Source: Solidesulfovibrio magneticus RS-1 (GTDB lineage Bacteria; Desulfobacterota; Desulfovibrionia; Desulfovibrionales; Desulfovibrionaceae). Taken from it: 64,000 nt of DNA. Below the pieces are notes generated by a model. That model saw only the letters and a list, made by a program, of their open reading frames with translations. It was not told the DNA's origin and made no database searches. Of this stretch, positions 25,541-35,190 are shown one piece after another (within the stretch, counting starts at the first letter, position 1; every line of letters begins with the position of its first letter). The translations under genes were made by a program, and so were the position numbers. The DNA lies in NCBI RefSeq assembly GCF_000010665.1, contig NC_012796.1, positions 1,612,001 to 1,676,000 of the forward strand, read 5' to 3'.

Positions 25541-26653
25541 ATGAAGCGCCCGAGTCTGGCCGTGACGCTCGTCACCTACACCTACAACGACCACGCCCTG
25601 GCGGCCGGGCTGCTGGCCGAAGCCGCGTCCTGGGAGGGCGTGCCCCGGGAATGCGTGGTGGTGGACGACGGTTCGGCCGTGCCCTTTGCCGCGCCGGACG
25701 CGGTCCCGGTTCCCCGGGTGGTGCGCCTGTCCCCCAACCAGGGGCCGGCCCGGGCCAAGGCCGCCGGCATCGGCGCGGCCGGGAGCCGGTTCGTGCTGTC
25801 GCTCGACGCCGACATCCGCCTGCCGCCGGACTGGCTGGTCCGCTGCCTGCCCGAAGCGGCCCGGCCCGAGGTCGGCATCGTGGCCACGCCCATCGTCAAC
25901 GACGCTGGAGAGGGTCTTTTGGCCGACTACCAAAGACTGCGCTACAGCCTGGCCAACGGCTTTTCCGGCGACGCCCAGGTCGCGCCGGCCGGCGTATGGC
26001 TCATGCGCCGCGAGGTCTGGCAGCGCCATGGCTTCCACGACTTTGCCGGCCGGCTCCATGAAGACGTGCTTTTCAGCCGTACCCTGCGCGCCGCCGGCCT
26101 GGCCCTGCGCGTCCTGCCCGGCCCACCGGCCCGACAGATCCGGCGGCTGTCCCGCACCACCATGGCCCGGCGCGGCTGGACCTGGCAGGGGCCGGAGTTT
26201 CTGGAGGCGGCCAAGGCCAATCCCATTGATCCGGCCAACGCCCTGCTTGTGGCCGTGGGCCGGCGCATGGAACGCCACCGGGCCGTCAATCCTGCCTTTG
26301 TCTACTATGACTGCCTGTATCTGGCCCACGCCCTGGTCGAAATCCTGACCCGGGCCGGCTACGGCGACGAGGCGGCAGCCCTGCCGGCGGCCCTGGCGGC
26401 GATATTGCCCGAACCCCGTGCCGGCGCGTATCTGCTGGCCGACTTGGCCCGGCTGGGCCATGGGAATGCGCCGGACGAATCGGCCGGACAGGCGTTTCCC
26501 CTGGCCGCCGCCCTGGGCCAGGGACTGGCCTCCCTGCTGCCGCCGGACGCGGGGGCGGCCCTGGCCGCCGCCCTGCCCGAGCTGGCTGCCGAGGACGCCC
26601 GGGAGGATTGGGATTTTTCCTTCTACGACGGCTTGCCGCCCGGGTCGAAATAG
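25541..26653 (+). CDS. family 2 glycosyltransferase
   Basis: From the ATG at 25541 (GGAGGGG upstream; the GTG at 25523 lies in that site) the product has 370 residues. It opens with SLAVTLVTYTYNDHALAAGL, then VVVDDGSAVPF and RFVLSLDADIRLPPDWL, the nucleotide-sugar binding and DxD motifs of a GT-A fold. FHDFAGRLHEDVLFSRTLRAAG near 170 fits the acceptor-side EDxxF motif. The C-terminal 150 residues are Ala/Leu-rich and helical. It has no membrane anchor. Donor and acceptor are unknown. Confidence 0.88.
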   Translation: MKRPSLAVTLVTYTYNDHALAAGLLAEAASWEGVPRECVVVDDGSAVPFAAPDAVPVPRVVRLSPNQGPARAKAAGIGAAGSRFVLSLDADIRLPPDWLVRCLPEAARPEVGIVATPIVNDAGEGLLADYQRLRYSLANGFSGDAQVAPAGVWLMRREVWQRHGFHDFAGRLHEDVLFSRTLRAAGLALRVLPGPPARQIRRLSRTTMARRGWTWQGPEFLEAAKANPIDPANALLVAVGRRMERHRAVNPAFVYYDCLYLAHALVEILTRAGYGDEAAALPAALAAILPEPRAGAYLLADLARLGHGNAPDESAGQAFPLAAALGQGLASLLPPDAGAALAAALPELAAEDAREDWDFSFYDGLPPGSK

Positions 26654-26758
26654 AGCCCGGCCGCAGCCTGGGGCGATGCCGGGCCGGAGCGTTATGGGAA
26701 CGCCCCGGCCCGGACCGTGGGTATAGGCCAAGTCCGCCGACGCGGCCTCGTGTCGGGT

Positions 26759-26787
26759 CCACGAAAAGCGCATAGAGCGTTTCGTGG
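26759..26787. repeat. inverted repeat between the glycosyltransferase and reductase genes
   Basis: CCACGAAA and TTTCGTGG flank an AGCG/AGCG-containing centre. It is not followed by T on either side; possibly a weak terminator or operator. Confidence 0.35.
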
Positions 26788-26850
26788 ACAATGTATTGAA
26801 ACAACCTGTTTTTCTTGAAAATATGATCGTATTTTTTAAGGGATGCTCCG

Positions 26851-27855
26851 CTAGACCGTGATGACCTGCTTGCCGACCATGGTGCCGCTGCGCTGGCGCT
26901 GGTGTGCCTGGCGTACGTTCTCGACGGTGAGGCCCTTGGCGGTCAGGGCCAGGGTGGGGCGCAAACGCCCGGCGTCGAGGAGTCCGGCTATCTGCTGCAA
27001 AATTTCCCCTTGGCGGGCCATGTCCGGGGTGGCGAACATCGAACGGGTGAACATGAATTCCCAGCACAGGCGCACGGCTTTTTGCTTGAATGCCGTGATG
27101 TCCAGCGGCCCGGACGGATCGTCGATGAGGCAGACCGAGCCTTGTGGCGCGATGACCCGGGCCATGGCCGTCCAGTGCTCCTCCATGTGGGTGGTGCAGT
27201 AGATGGCGTCGAAATCGCCCAGCCCGGCCGCCTCGGCCTCGGCCGCCAGATCGCCCCGGCCAAGGACATTTTTTGCCCCGATTTCCAGACACCAGGCGGC
27301 CGATTCCGGCCGGCCGGCCGTGGCCGTGACGTCAAGGCCGGCCCAGGCGGCCAGCTGGATGACCATGGACCCGACTCCGCCGGCCCCGCCGACGACCAGC
27401 AGGCCGCGGCCGGCATTGGCTCCCTCGGCCGCGGTGAAGCCCAGCCGGTCGAACAACCCTTCCCAGGCCGTGAGGCTGGTCAGCGGCAGGGCGGCGGCCT
27501 GCTCCGGGGACAGGCTTGCCGGAGCCGGGGCGACAAGGCGTTCGTCCACGGCCTGATAGTCGGCGTTGCAGCCGTCGCGGGTGATGGAGCCGGCGTAGTA
27601 GACGGTCTGCCCTGGCGTGAAGCGGCCGGCCTTCACGCCCACGGCCTCCACCATGCCCTGGGCGTCCCAGCCCAGGATCCGTTCCTGACCAGGGGCCAGC
27701 CGATCAAAGACCTTGGTGTCCACGGGGTTTACACCCACGGCTTGCAGGCGCACGACAATATCGTGCGCTCGGGGTTCGGGCTCGGGCAGTTCCTTTTCCG
27801 TAAAGGCCTGGGGCGCTTCGGGATCGAAGCCGCCCGTGGCGATGATGGCTTTCAT
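26851..27855 (-). CDS. zinc-type alcohol dehydrogenase-like NADPH:quinone reductase
   Basis: The ATG at 27855 with AGGAG upstream gives 334 residues. The protein is a medium-chain dehydrogenase: an N-terminal GroES-like domain (GVNPVDTKVFDR, ILGWDAQGMVEAVG), and a Rossmann domain with LLVVGGAGGVGSMVIQLAAW near 150 and VTATAGRPES after it. The Cys/His ligands of catalytic or structural zinc are absent, so it belongs with the quinone-oxidoreductase-like members. It probably reduces quinones or enones with NADPH. It is a single gene. Confidence 0.88.
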   Translation of the reverse strand: MKAIIATGGFDPEAPQAFTEKELPEPEPRAHDIVVRLQAVGVNPVDTKVFDRLAPGQERILGWDAQGMVEAVGVKAGRFTPGQTVYYAGSITRDGCNADYQAVDERLVAPAPASLSPEQAAALPLTSLTAWEGLFDRLGFTAAEGANAGRGLLVVGGAGGVGSMVIQLAAWAGLDVTATAGRPESAAWCLEIGAKNVLGRGDLAAEAEAAGLGDFDAIYCTTHMEEHWTAMARVIAPQGSVCLIDDPSGPLDITAFKQKAVRLCWEFMFTRSMFATPDMARQGEILQQIAGLLDAGRLRPTLALTAKGLTVENVRQAHQRQRSGTMVGKQVITV

Positions 27856-28057
27856 GGGTGCTCCTGGGGTTGCGGGCAACAGGGGCGGGCCGACGCTGCG
27901 GCCGCCCCGGGTTTGAGGCCACTGTGGCACGATTGGCCGGGATGGGAAACGGATTTGGGGGCGTCTTCCGAGTCTGCCATGGAATTTCCGGTCCCTCCCT
28001 CTGGGCCGGACGCTGCCGCCCCACGGACCCCGCCGCGACATTTTCGCCGCTGGCGCA

Positions 28058-28087
28058 TTGACTTGCTCCCGGGAAACCGCAATAAGC
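28058..28087 (+). promoter_or_regulatory. possible sigma-70 promoter
   Basis: TTGACT, 18 bp, ATAAGC, 31 bases before the ATG of the membrane protein that precedes cyoA. The -10 element is a weak match. Confidence 0.35.
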
Positions 28088-28117
28088 TCAAGCATATCTC
28101 CATGTCAGGAGGCGAGC

Positions 28118-28747
28118 ATGGGCACAAGCGACGGACGGCTCGGGGCCGTGGCCAATTTTTTCATCAAGCACGCGCTGGCGATTTTCCTGGTCGCCACCCT
28201 GGTCTGCCTGCTGCTGGTCGCTTCGCTGACGAGCGTGCTGAAGCCCCATGTGGTCGGGGCGTGGCTGCTTGTCGGCATCCTCACCTCGCTGCTGTTTTCC
28301 GGCGTGGCCCTGGTGGTGGTGCTGGCCATGGCCGCCGTGGACAAGGCGCGCCACCTGAAACTCATCACCTACCAAGACAAGCAAAGCCTGGCCCTGCGGG
28401 AGCGCTTCGAACTGGAAAAGATCGGCGCGGCCGATCTCTACTCGCCCTATTTTCGGGTCCATGAGGGGAAAAGCTTCGTCAAATGCGAACTCACCGGCCC
28501 GGGTTCCATCTTTCTCCAGGATTCGAGCACGCTGGAGGATTGTTCCTTCCATCTGTGCGACATCGTGGTGGTGGCCGCCGACGAGCGGGTGAACACGGCG
28601 GCCTATTTTCAGCGCTCGACCTTCACCGGCTGCCGCTTCGTCAATCTCGTCATCTACATGACCGAGGCCATGTCCGCCGGAGCCCTTGGCGGGCGCTGCG
28701 GCGTGGAGACCGGCGATTTGTGCGTGCTTGGCCGCAAGGCGGGGTGA
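28118..28747 (+). CDS. membrane protein upstream of the quinol oxidase operon
   Basis: The ATG at 28118 has AGGAGG upstream; the 209-residue product has two membrane helices (about 18-40 and 48-72), followed by a soluble domain with short repeating beta-type units (IFLQDSSTLEDCSFHLCDIVV, RSTFTGCRFVNLVIY), somewhat like a small pentapeptide or beta-helix repeat. No family is recognised with certainty. It lies 60 bases before cyoA and could be transcribed with it, but a role in the oxidase is unproven. Confidence 0.7.
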   Translation: MGTSDGRLGAVANFFIKHALAIFLVATLVCLLLVASLTSVLKPHVVGAWLLVGILTSLLFSGVALVVVLAMAAVDKARHLKLITYQDKQSLALRERFELEKIGAADLYSPYFRVHEGKSFVKCELTGPGSIFLQDSSTLEDCSFHLCDIVVVAADERVNTAAYFQRSTFTGCRFVNLVIYMTEAMSAGALGGRCGVETGDLCVLGRKAG

Positions 28748-28810
28748 CCATGTCCCTGCCGCTGTCCCTGTAGCCCTGATCCTCTTGCACCGCGCAACGT
28801 GGGAGAGACC

Positions 28811-29770
28811 ATGAAACGCAACACCGCTTCCGCCTTCGCCGCCGTCCTGGGGCTGTGCGCCCTGGCCGCCCTTTCGGGATGCAGCGAACTGGCGCTGCTC
28901 GATCCCAAGGGACCCATCGGCGAGGCCGAGCGCCGGCTCATCTTCATCGCCTTCGGGCTCATGCTCATCGTGGTCATCCCGGTCATCGTCATGGCCGTGT
29001 GGTTTCCCCACAAGTACCGGGAGTCCAACACCGAGGCCGAGTATGCGCCCAAGTGGAGCCATTCGGGCAAGATCGAGCTGGTCATGTGGCTGATCCCCAT
29101 GGTCATCGTCATCCTGCTCTCCACGCTGCTGTGGATCGAGACCCATCGCCTGGACCCCTACAAGCCCCTGGCCGCGCCGGACAAGCAACTGCCCGTCGAG
29201 GTGGTGAGCCTCGATTGGAAATGGCTTTTCATCTATCCCCGGCAGGGCGTGGCCGTGGTCAACGAGCTGGTCTTCCCGGCCGGGATGCCCCTGGCCTTTG
29301 ACATCACCTCCGACACGGTCATGACCTCGTTTTTCATCCCGCGCCTGGGCAGCCAGATCTACGCCATGGGCGGCATGCGCACCAAGCTGCATCTGCTGGC
29401 CGACACCGAAGGCGAGTACGTCGGCCAGAACCAGCAGTTCAGCGGCGCGGGCTACCCCGACATGTTCTTCCCGGCCCGGGCCGTCTCCCAGGCGGGGTTC
29501 GACGCCTGGCTGCAAAAGGTCAAAGCCTCGCCCGAGACCCTGAACATGACCCGGTTCGACGAACTGCGCAAACCCGGCGTCGCGGCCGCCCCGGTCTATT
29601 TCTCCAAGATTGAGCCGGGCATCTTCGAGGCCATACTCGGCAAATACGACCCCATGACCAAGCAGGGCTCGCCCCAGCCGGCCGGGCCCGGCGGCTACGG
29701 CGGCCATGGCGGCCATGGCGGACAAGGCGGGCACGGCGGCCAAGCCGGCTCCCAGGGACACGGCCAATAG
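28811..29770 (+). CDS. cyoA: bo-type quinol oxidase subunit II
   Basis: The 319-residue product is a lipoprotein (LAALSGC, Cys24), followed by two membrane helices (about 43-65 and 85-108) and a cupredoxin domain (about 125-260; VSLDWKWLFIYP, PAGMPLAFDITSDTVMTSFFIPRLGSQIYAM). The Cys/His/Met ligands of CuA are missing, which separates quinol oxidases from cytochrome c oxidases. The C-terminus has a Gly/His-rich repeat. It docks quinol and starts the operon cyoABCDE. Confidence 0.93.
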   Translation: MKRNTASAFAAVLGLCALAALSGCSELALLDPKGPIGEAERRLIFIAFGLMLIVVIPVIVMAVWFPHKYRESNTEAEYAPKWSHSGKIELVMWLIPMVIVILLSTLLWIETHRLDPYKPLAAPDKQLPVEVVSLDWKWLFIYPRQGVAVVNELVFPAGMPLAFDITSDTVMTSFFIPRLGSQIYAMGGMRTKLHLLADTEGEYVGQNQQFSGAGYPDMFFPARAVSQAGFDAWLQKVKASPETLNMTRFDELRKPGVAAAPVYFSKIEPGIFEAILGKYDPMTKQGSPQPAGPGGYGGHGGHGGQGGHGGQAGSQGHGQ

Positions 29771-29788
29771 GCCAGGAGGACCAGTCAC

Positions 29789-31774
29789 ATGTTCGGAAAA
29801 CTCACCCTCGCCGCCGTCCCCTACCATGATCCCATCGTCATGGGCGCGGTGGTCGGTTCGCTTTTAGGCGCGCTGGCCGTTCTGGGGCTCATCACCTACC
29901 TGAAGAAATGGCCGTACCTCTGGTGCGAGTGGCTCACCAGCGTGGACCACAAGAAAATCGGCATCATGTACATCATCTTGTCGCTGATCATGCTGCTGCG
30001 CGGTTTTTCTGACGCCATCATGATGCGGGCCCAGCAGGCCATGGCCGTGGGGGCGTCCCCGGGCTTTTTGCCGCCTGACCACTTCAACCAGGTGTTTTCG
30101 GCCCACGGCACCATCATGATCCTGTTCATGGCCATGCCGTTTCTCTCGGGCCTGATGAACATCGTCATCCCCCAGCAGATCGGCGCGCGCGACGTCGCCT
30201 TTCCCTTTCTCAACGCCGTGAGCCTGTGGCTGTCCGTGGCCGGGGCGCTTTTGGTCATGGTCTCCCTTGGCGTGGGCGAATTCTCCAAGGCCGGCTGGTC
30301 GGGCTATACGCCGCTGACCGAACTGGCCTACAGCCCGGACACCGGCGTGGACTACTGGCTGTGGTCCATCCAGATATCCGGCGTCGGCACGCTGTTAACC
30401 GGCATCAACTTCCTGGTGACCATCATCAAGATGCGCGCCCCGGGCATGACGCTCATGCGCATGCCGCTGTTCACCTGGACGGCGCTTCTCACCAACATCC
30501 TGATTATCTTCGCCTTCCCCATGCTCACCGCCGCGCTGTTCATGCTGTCCCTGGACCGCTATCTCGGGATGCACTTTTTCACCAACGATCTTGGCGGCAA
30601 CACGATGATGTACATCAACCTCTTCTGGACCTGGGGCCATCCGGAAGTCTACATCGTCATCCTGCCGGCCTTTGGCATCTACTCCGAAGTGGTGGCCACC
30701 TTCTCCAGAAAGCGCATCTTCGGCTACACCTCCCTGGTCTACGCCACGGCCGTCATCATGTTCCTGTCGTTTGCCGTCTGGGCTCACCATTTCTTCACCA
30801 TGGGCACCAGCGCCAACGTCAACATCTTCTTCGGCATTTCCACCATGGTCATCGCCATCCCCACGGGCGTGAAAGTCTTCAACTGGCTTTTCACCATGTA
30901 CAAGGGCCGGGTGCGCATGACCACGCCCATGCTCTGGACCATCGGCTTTTTGACCACCTTTGTGCTCGGCGGCCTTACCGGCGTGCTCATGTCCATCCCG
31001 CCTGCCGACTACGTGCTGCACAACAGCCTGTTTCTCATCGCCCACTTCCACAACATGCTGATTCCCGGGACGCTTTTCGGGTTCCTGGCCGGTTTCGCCT
31101 ACTGGTTCCCCAAGGCCACGGGCTTCAAACTGGACGAAACCTGGGGCAAGCGCTCGTTTTGGTGCTGGCTCATCGGCTTTTACATGTCCTTCGTGCCGCT
31201 CTACGTGCTGGGCTTCATGGGCATGCCCCGGCGGATGCAGCACTATGACAACCCGGCCTGGCAGCTGCCGCTGATTATCGCCGCCGTGGGTACGCTCATT
31301 ATCGCCGCCGGCATCGGCTGCATGCTCATGCAGTTGTTCGTGAGCTTCATGAAGCGCAAGGCCAACGCCGACACGACCGGCGACCCCTGGGACGGCCGCA
31401 CCCTGGAATGGGCCACGGCCTCGCCCCCGGCCGTGTACAACTTCGCCGTCATCCCCGAGGTGCACGACATCGACGCCTTCTGGGACATGAAGGAGCGCGG
31501 CGTGGCCTACGCCCGCCCCGATCATTACGAGGACATCGTCATGCCGAAAAACTCCTGGCACGGCTTTGTCCTGGGCGTGGTCGCCTTTGTCTTCGGCTTC
31601 GCCGTCATCTGGCACATCTGGTGGCTGGCGGCGGTAACGACCCTGGGCATGATCGCCGTGGTCACGGCCCGGGGCTGCGCCGACGACCTGTTCATGGTCA
31701 TCCCGGCCGAGGAAGTGGCCCGCATCGAGGACGCGCGCGTCCGGCCGGCGCTGCCCGGATCGACCGGCTCATAA
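29789..31774 (+). CDS. cyoB: bo-type quinol oxidase subunit I
   Basis: The 661-residue protein carries the haem-copper core: [21 protein letters not shown] with the His-Tyr crosslink pair, WAHHFFTMG with two CuB histidines, and HFHNMLIPG with the haem ligands near 415. Fifteen membrane segments are expected for a CyoB-type subunit, and the length agrees. It reduces O2 to water and pumps protons across the inner membrane. AGGAGG precedes the ATG. Confidence 0.96.
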   Translation: MFGKLTLAAVPYHDPIVMGAVVGSLLGALAVLGLITYLKKWPYLWCEWLTSVDHKKIGIMYIILSLIMLLRGFSDAIMMRAQQAMAVGASPGFLPPDHFNQVFSAHGTIMILFMAMPFLSGLMNIVIPQQIGARDVAFPFLNAVSLWLSVAGALLVMVSLGVGEFSKAGWSGYTPLTELAYSPDTGVDYWLWSIQISGVGTLLTGINFLVTIIKMRAPGMTLMRMPLFTWTALLTNILIIFAFPMLTAALFMLSLDRYLGMHFFTNDLGGNTMMYINLFWTWGHPEVYIVILPAFGIYSEVVATFSRKRIFGYTSLVYATAVIMFLSFAVWAHHFFTMGTSANVNIFFGISTMVIAIPTGVKVFNWLFTMYKGRVRMTTPMLWTIGFLTTFVLGGLTGVLMSIPPADYVLHNSLFLIAHFHNMLIPGTLFGFLAGFAYWFPKATGFKLDETWGKRSFWCWLIGFYMSFVPLYVLGFMGMPRRMQHYDNPAWQLPLIIAAVGTLIIAAGIGCMLMQLFVSFMKRKANADTTGDPWDGRTLEWATASPPAVYNFAVIPEVHDIDAFWDMKERGVAYARPDHYEDIVMPKNSWHGFVLGVVAFVFGFAVIWHIWWLAAVTTLGMIAVVTARGCADDLFMVIPAEEVARIEDARVRPALPGSTGS

Positions 31775-31814
31775 AGACCCAAGCCAACGGCCCAAAGCCT
31801 TGTTGGAGGAACGC

Positions 31815-32447
31815 ATGACGACAGCGCAAACGGCCCATCTCCCGGGCGCGCCCGGCCACGAGGCCCATGGCGGCAATGGCAGCCATGACATGGGCGAGAT
31901 CCAGGCCTTCGGGTTCTGGCTCTACCTGATGAGCGATCTCATCGTCTTCTCGGCCCTTTTCGCCACCTATGTGGTCATGGCCCACAACTACGCCGGCGGA
32001 CCCACGCCCAAGGACCTCTTCGAGCTGCCGGCCGTGCTCGTGGAAACCATGCTGCTTTTAACCAGCAGCGCGGCCTACGGCCTGGCCATGGTCGCCATGC
32101 ACAAGGGCGACCTGCGCTCCGTGCGCCTGGGGCTTGTGGCCGCTTTTGCCCTGGGGCTGGGGTTTCTGGTCATGGAACTGGCCGAGTTCCACCATTTTAT
32201 CGGGATCGGGGCCGGCCCGGACCGTAGCGGCTTTCTCTCGGCCTTTTTCACCCTGGTCGGCACCCACGGCCTGCACGTGACCTTTGGCCTGCTGTGGATC
32301 GTGGTCATGCTGGCCCAGCTTGCGTCCAAGGGCCTCACCGCCCCGGTCAAGGGGCGGCTTACCCGCCTGGGCATGTTCTGGCATTTTCTCGACATCGTCT
32401 GGATCGGCGTTTTCACCGTCGTCTACCTGCTGGGGGTCGTGCAATGA
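31815..32447 (+). CDS. cyoC: bo-type quinol oxidase subunit III
   Basis: The 210-residue product has five membrane helices after a short His/Gly-rich N-terminus (IQAFGFWLYLMSDLIVFSALFATY; FFTLVGTHGLHVTFGLLWI; FWHFLDIVWIGVFTVVYLLG). TTGGAGGA precedes the ATG. It stabilises the oxidase core. Its stop overlaps the cyoD start (ATGA). Confidence 0.94.
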   Translation: MTTAQTAHLPGAPGHEAHGGNGSHDMGEIQAFGFWLYLMSDLIVFSALFATYVVMAHNYAGGPTPKDLFELPAVLVETMLLLTSSAAYGLAMVAMHKGDLRSVRLGLVAAFALGLGFLVMELAEFHHFIGIGAGPDRSGFLSAFFTLVGTHGLHVTFGLLWIVVMLAQLASKGLTAPVKGRLTRLGMFWHFLDIVWIGVFTVVYLLGVVQ

Positions 32448-32767
32448 GCCACTCGCCAACCGACAACGCCGGCGCGGCCGTGGGCACGGTCAAGTCCTAC
32501 GCCCTGGGATTCGCCGCTTCCGTCGTCTTGACGCTTGTGTCCTTTGGCCTGGTCATGGGCGGGGCCTTGCCGCGCCTGCCGCTGATCCTGGCCCTTTTCG
32601 CCCTGGCCGTGATCCAGCTTTTCGTGCAGCTGCGCTATTTCCTGCACGTGGACCGGTCGTCGGCCATGTACTGGAACCTCATGGCGCTGCTTTTCACCTT
32701 CTTCCTCATGTTCCTGTTCATCGGCGGTTCCATCTGGATCATGTACGGCCTGCACGAGCGGATGTAA
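32444..32767 (+). CDS. cyoD: bo-type quinol oxidase subunit IV
   Basis: The 107-residue protein has three membrane helices and the signature QLFVQLRYFLHVD near 65. It is translationally coupled to cyoC by a 4-bp overlap. Subunit IV assists assembly of the CuB site in E. coli. Confidence 0.93.
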   Translation: MSHSPTDNAGAAVGTVKSYALGFAASVVLTLVSFGLVMGGALPRLPLILALFALAVIQLFVQLRYFLHVDRSSAMYWNLMALLFTFFLMFLFIGGSIWIMYGLHERM

Positions 32768-32778
32768 GCGGAGGCGGG

Positions 32779-33684
32779 GTGGGTTTTCGGGATTTTGTCG
32801 GCGTGGCCAAGCCGTGGCTGACGGCGGCTAATCTGGTCACGGCCGGGGCCGGGTTTTTCCTGGGTTGCGGCGGGGCCGTGGCCTGGGGCACGTTTTTCGC
32901 GGCCCTGGCCGGCATCGGGCTGGTGGTGGCCTCGGGTTGCGTCGCCAACAACGGCATCGACAGCCGCCTGGACCGGGCCATGGCCCGCACGCGCGGCCGG
33001 GCCATGGCCGCCGGCCGGATGCCGCTTTGGGTCGGCCTGGCCTACGCCGCCGTTCTGGGTTTTTTCGGCACGGCCGTGCTGGCCGTTTGGACGACGCCGG
33101 CCACGGTCGCCGTCACCCTGGGCGGCTTCGTGGTCTATGTCGGGGTCTACAGCGCCTGGCTCAAGCGCCGCTCGCCGGCCAGCACCGTGGTCGGCAGCCT
33201 GGCCGGCGCGGCCCCGCCGCTCGCCGCCTATTGCGCTGCCGGGGGAGACTTGGACCTTGGCGCGGTCATGGTGCTGACCCTTTTTTGCCTGTGGCAGGTG
33301 CCCCATTCCTACGCCGTGACCCTGCACCGCTTTGACGACTATGCCGCCGCCGGCCTGCCGGTGCTGCCGGTCAGGCAAGGCTTTGACGCCACGCGCCGCC
33401 ACATCGTCTGGCACATCGCCGCCTTTGTCCTGGCCGCCGTGTTGTTGGGTGTGCTCGGCTACGCCGGCCAGGCCTATCTGGCCGTGGCTACGGTTTCGGG
33501 CGCGTGCTGGCTGGCCGTGGCCCTGCACGGCTACAGTGACGCCTTGGCCCGTGGCTGGGGCCGGCGGGTCTATCTCGCCTCCATCGTGGTGGTCTGCCTG
33601 CTGGCCCTGGCCCTGGCCCTGGACCCGGCCAAGCGCGGTGATGCGGGCGACAGTCTGGCCGACGCCCCGACCGCCCAAAGCTGA
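32779..33684 (+). CDS. cyoE: protohaem IX farnesyltransferase
   Basis: The start is taken as GTG at 32779 with GGAGG upstream; the 301-residue product has about eight to nine membrane segments. The first Asp-rich prenyltransferase motif appears as CVANNGIDSRLDRAMARTRGR (about 55-75), and the second region as HSYAVTLHRFDDYAAAGLPVLPV near 175. The enzyme converts haem B to haem O for the oxidase. It ends the cyoABCDE operon. Confidence 0.92.
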   Translation: MGFRDFVGVAKPWLTAANLVTAGAGFFLGCGGAVAWGTFFAALAGIGLVVASGCVANNGIDSRLDRAMARTRGRAMAAGRMPLWVGLAYAAVLGFFGTAVLAVWTTPATVAVTLGGFVVYVGVYSAWLKRRSPASTVVGSLAGAAPPLAAYCAAGGDLDLGAVMVLTLFCLWQVPHSYAVTLHRFDDYAAAGLPVLPVRQGFDATRRHIVWHIAAFVLAAVLLGVLGYAGQAYLAVATVSGACWLAVALHGYSDALARGWGRRVYLASIVVVCLLALALALDPAKRGDAGDSLADAPTAQS

Positions 33685-33740
33685 TCGCCCCTTGACGGCC
33701 CGCCCGTCCCGGCGCTAGAGAGAAACCGCCTTAATAATCC

Positions 33741-33830
33741 GTTTCGCGTGACTGGCGAGAACAGTGGGACACCACGAGGAAGCGCGAAACCTGCCATAGC
33801 CGCTCGCCTGGGCTGCGTCGTCACCGACGC
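33741..33830 (+). promoter_or_regulatory. ZTP (pfl) riboswitch upstream of glyA
   Basis: The aptamer has a P1 stem GTTTCGCG/CGCGAAAC (33741-33748, 33783-33790) enclosing GTGACTGGCG and ACCACGAGGAAGCG, and is followed by CCGCTCGCCTGGGC, the conserved 3' domain that forms the pseudoknot. These are the hallmark blocks of the ZTP/ZMP-sensing pfl motif. A GCGTCG/CGACGC hairpin follows before the GGAGG of glyA and may be part of the expression platform. ZTP builds up when 10-formyl-THF is scarce, so glyA would be switched on to supply one-carbon units. Confidence 0.88.
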
Positions 33831-33855
33831 CAACCTTCCCGACCAGGAGGAGCCC

Positions 33856-35115
33856 ATGCGCGCGTTCTACGATCTCCTTTCCGCCACCGATCCCGAAGTG
33901 TTCGCCACCCTTGCCGGCGAGGAAAACCGCCAACGCTTGGGCATCGAACTCATTCCGTCCGAGAACTACACCTATCCCGAAGTGCTGGCCGCCCTCGGCA
34001 GCGTGTTTACCAACAAGTACTCCGAAGGCTACCCCGGTCGGCGCTACTACGGCGGCCAGGAGTTCACGGACCAGATCGAGAATCTGGCCCGGCAGCGGGC
34101 TTGCGCGGTCTTTGGCTGCGAGCACGCCAACGTCCAGCCCCTGTCCGGCTCGCCCATGAACCAGGCCGTATACCTCGGTCTGCTGGAGCCGGGCGACACG
34201 ATTCTCGCCATGGACCTGTCCCACGGCGGCCATCTCACCCACGGCGCGCCGGTCTCCCACATGGGGCGGCTTTTCAACTTCGTGCGCTACAAGACCAATC
34301 CCGGCGACGGGGCCATCGACTTCGACGTGGTGCGCGCCCTGGCCCGGGAGCATAAACCCCGGCTCGTGCTGTGCGGCTACACCTCCTACCCCCGCGACCT
34401 CGACTACGCGGCGTTTAAGGCCATCGCCGACGAGGTCGGGGCCTACACCATGTGCGACGCCTCGCACTATGCCGGGCTGGTGGCCGGCGGCGTCATGCGC
34501 AATCCCTTTGACGCGGGCTTCGACGTGGTGACCACCACCTCCCACAAATCCTTGCGCGGTCCGCGCGGCGGCATGATCCTGTGCCGCAAGGCGCTTGGTC
34601 CGGCCATCGACAAGTCGGTGTTCCCGGGCTTGCAGGGCGGGCCGCACATGAACGTCATCGCCGGCATCGCCATCACCCTGGGCAAGGCGCTCGCCCCGGA
34701 GTTCAAGGTTTACGCCGCCCAGGTGCTGGCCAACGCCCGCCGTCTGGGCGCGGAGCTGGCTGGGCGCGGCGTGTCGCTTATCACGGGCGGCACGGACAAC
34801 CACATGCTGGTGGCCAACACCCAGGCGAGCTTCGGCCTGGACGGGCGCACGGCCGAGGAGTTGCTCGACGAGGCCGGGCTGACCACCAACAAGCAGATCA
34901 TCCCGGACGATCCCAACCCGCCGCTTAGGCCCTCGGGCATCCGCCTGGGCACGCCGGCGGCCACCACGCGCGGCATGGGCGAGGCGGAGATGGTCAAGCT
35001 CGCCGGCTGGATCGCCGAGGTTTTGGCCAGCCCGACCGACGCGGCCAAGCGCGCCGCCGTGCGGGCGGAAGTGGCGCAGCTGTGCGGACGGTTTCCGGTG
35101 CCGGGGCTGGAGTAG
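33856..35115 (+). CDS. glyA: serine hydroxymethyltransferase
   Basis: The ATG at 33856 with AGGAGG gives 419 residues, the normal SHMT length. Signature stretches are IELIPSENYTYPEVL, KYSEGYPGRRYYGG, the PLP-lysine segment VVTTTSHKSLRGPRGG near 225, and TNKQIIPDDPNPP. It makes glycine and 5,10-methylene-THF from serine. It is a single gene under the ZTP riboswitch. A longer upstream frame overlaps the riboswitch and is not credible. Confidence 0.97.
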   Translation: MRAFYDLLSATDPEVFATLAGEENRQRLGIELIPSENYTYPEVLAALGSVFTNKYSEGYPGRRYYGGQEFTDQIENLARQRACAVFGCEHANVQPLSGSPMNQAVYLGLLEPGDTILAMDLSHGGHLTHGAPVSHMGRLFNFVRYKTNPGDGAIDFDVVRALAREHKPRLVLCGYTSYPRDLDYAAFKAIADEVGAYTMCDASHYAGLVAGGVMRNPFDAGFDVVTTTSHKSLRGPRGGMILCRKALGPAIDKSVFPGLQGGPHMNVIAGIAITLGKALAPEFKVYAAQVLANARRLGAELAGRGVSLITGGTDNHMLVANTQASFGLDGRTAEELLDEAGLTTNKQIIPDDPNPPLRPSGIRLGTPAATTRGMGEAEMVKLAGWIAEVLASPTDAAKRAAVRAEVAQLCGRFPVPGLE

Positions 35116-35190
35116 GGGAGAGGGCGGAATAACGGCAGCGGGCGAGGCCGGAGGCGGGCCTGCTGATCCCATTTCACAGGGCCTTGGGTA

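Noticed and set aside
28088-29827. 579-codon minus-strand frame across the cyoA region
   Set aside because: It covers several well-supported plus-strand genes and is a mirror of their codon bias.
33715-35172. Minus-strand frame antisense to glyA
   Set aside because: Shadow of the strongly supported glyA gene; no domain or start signal.
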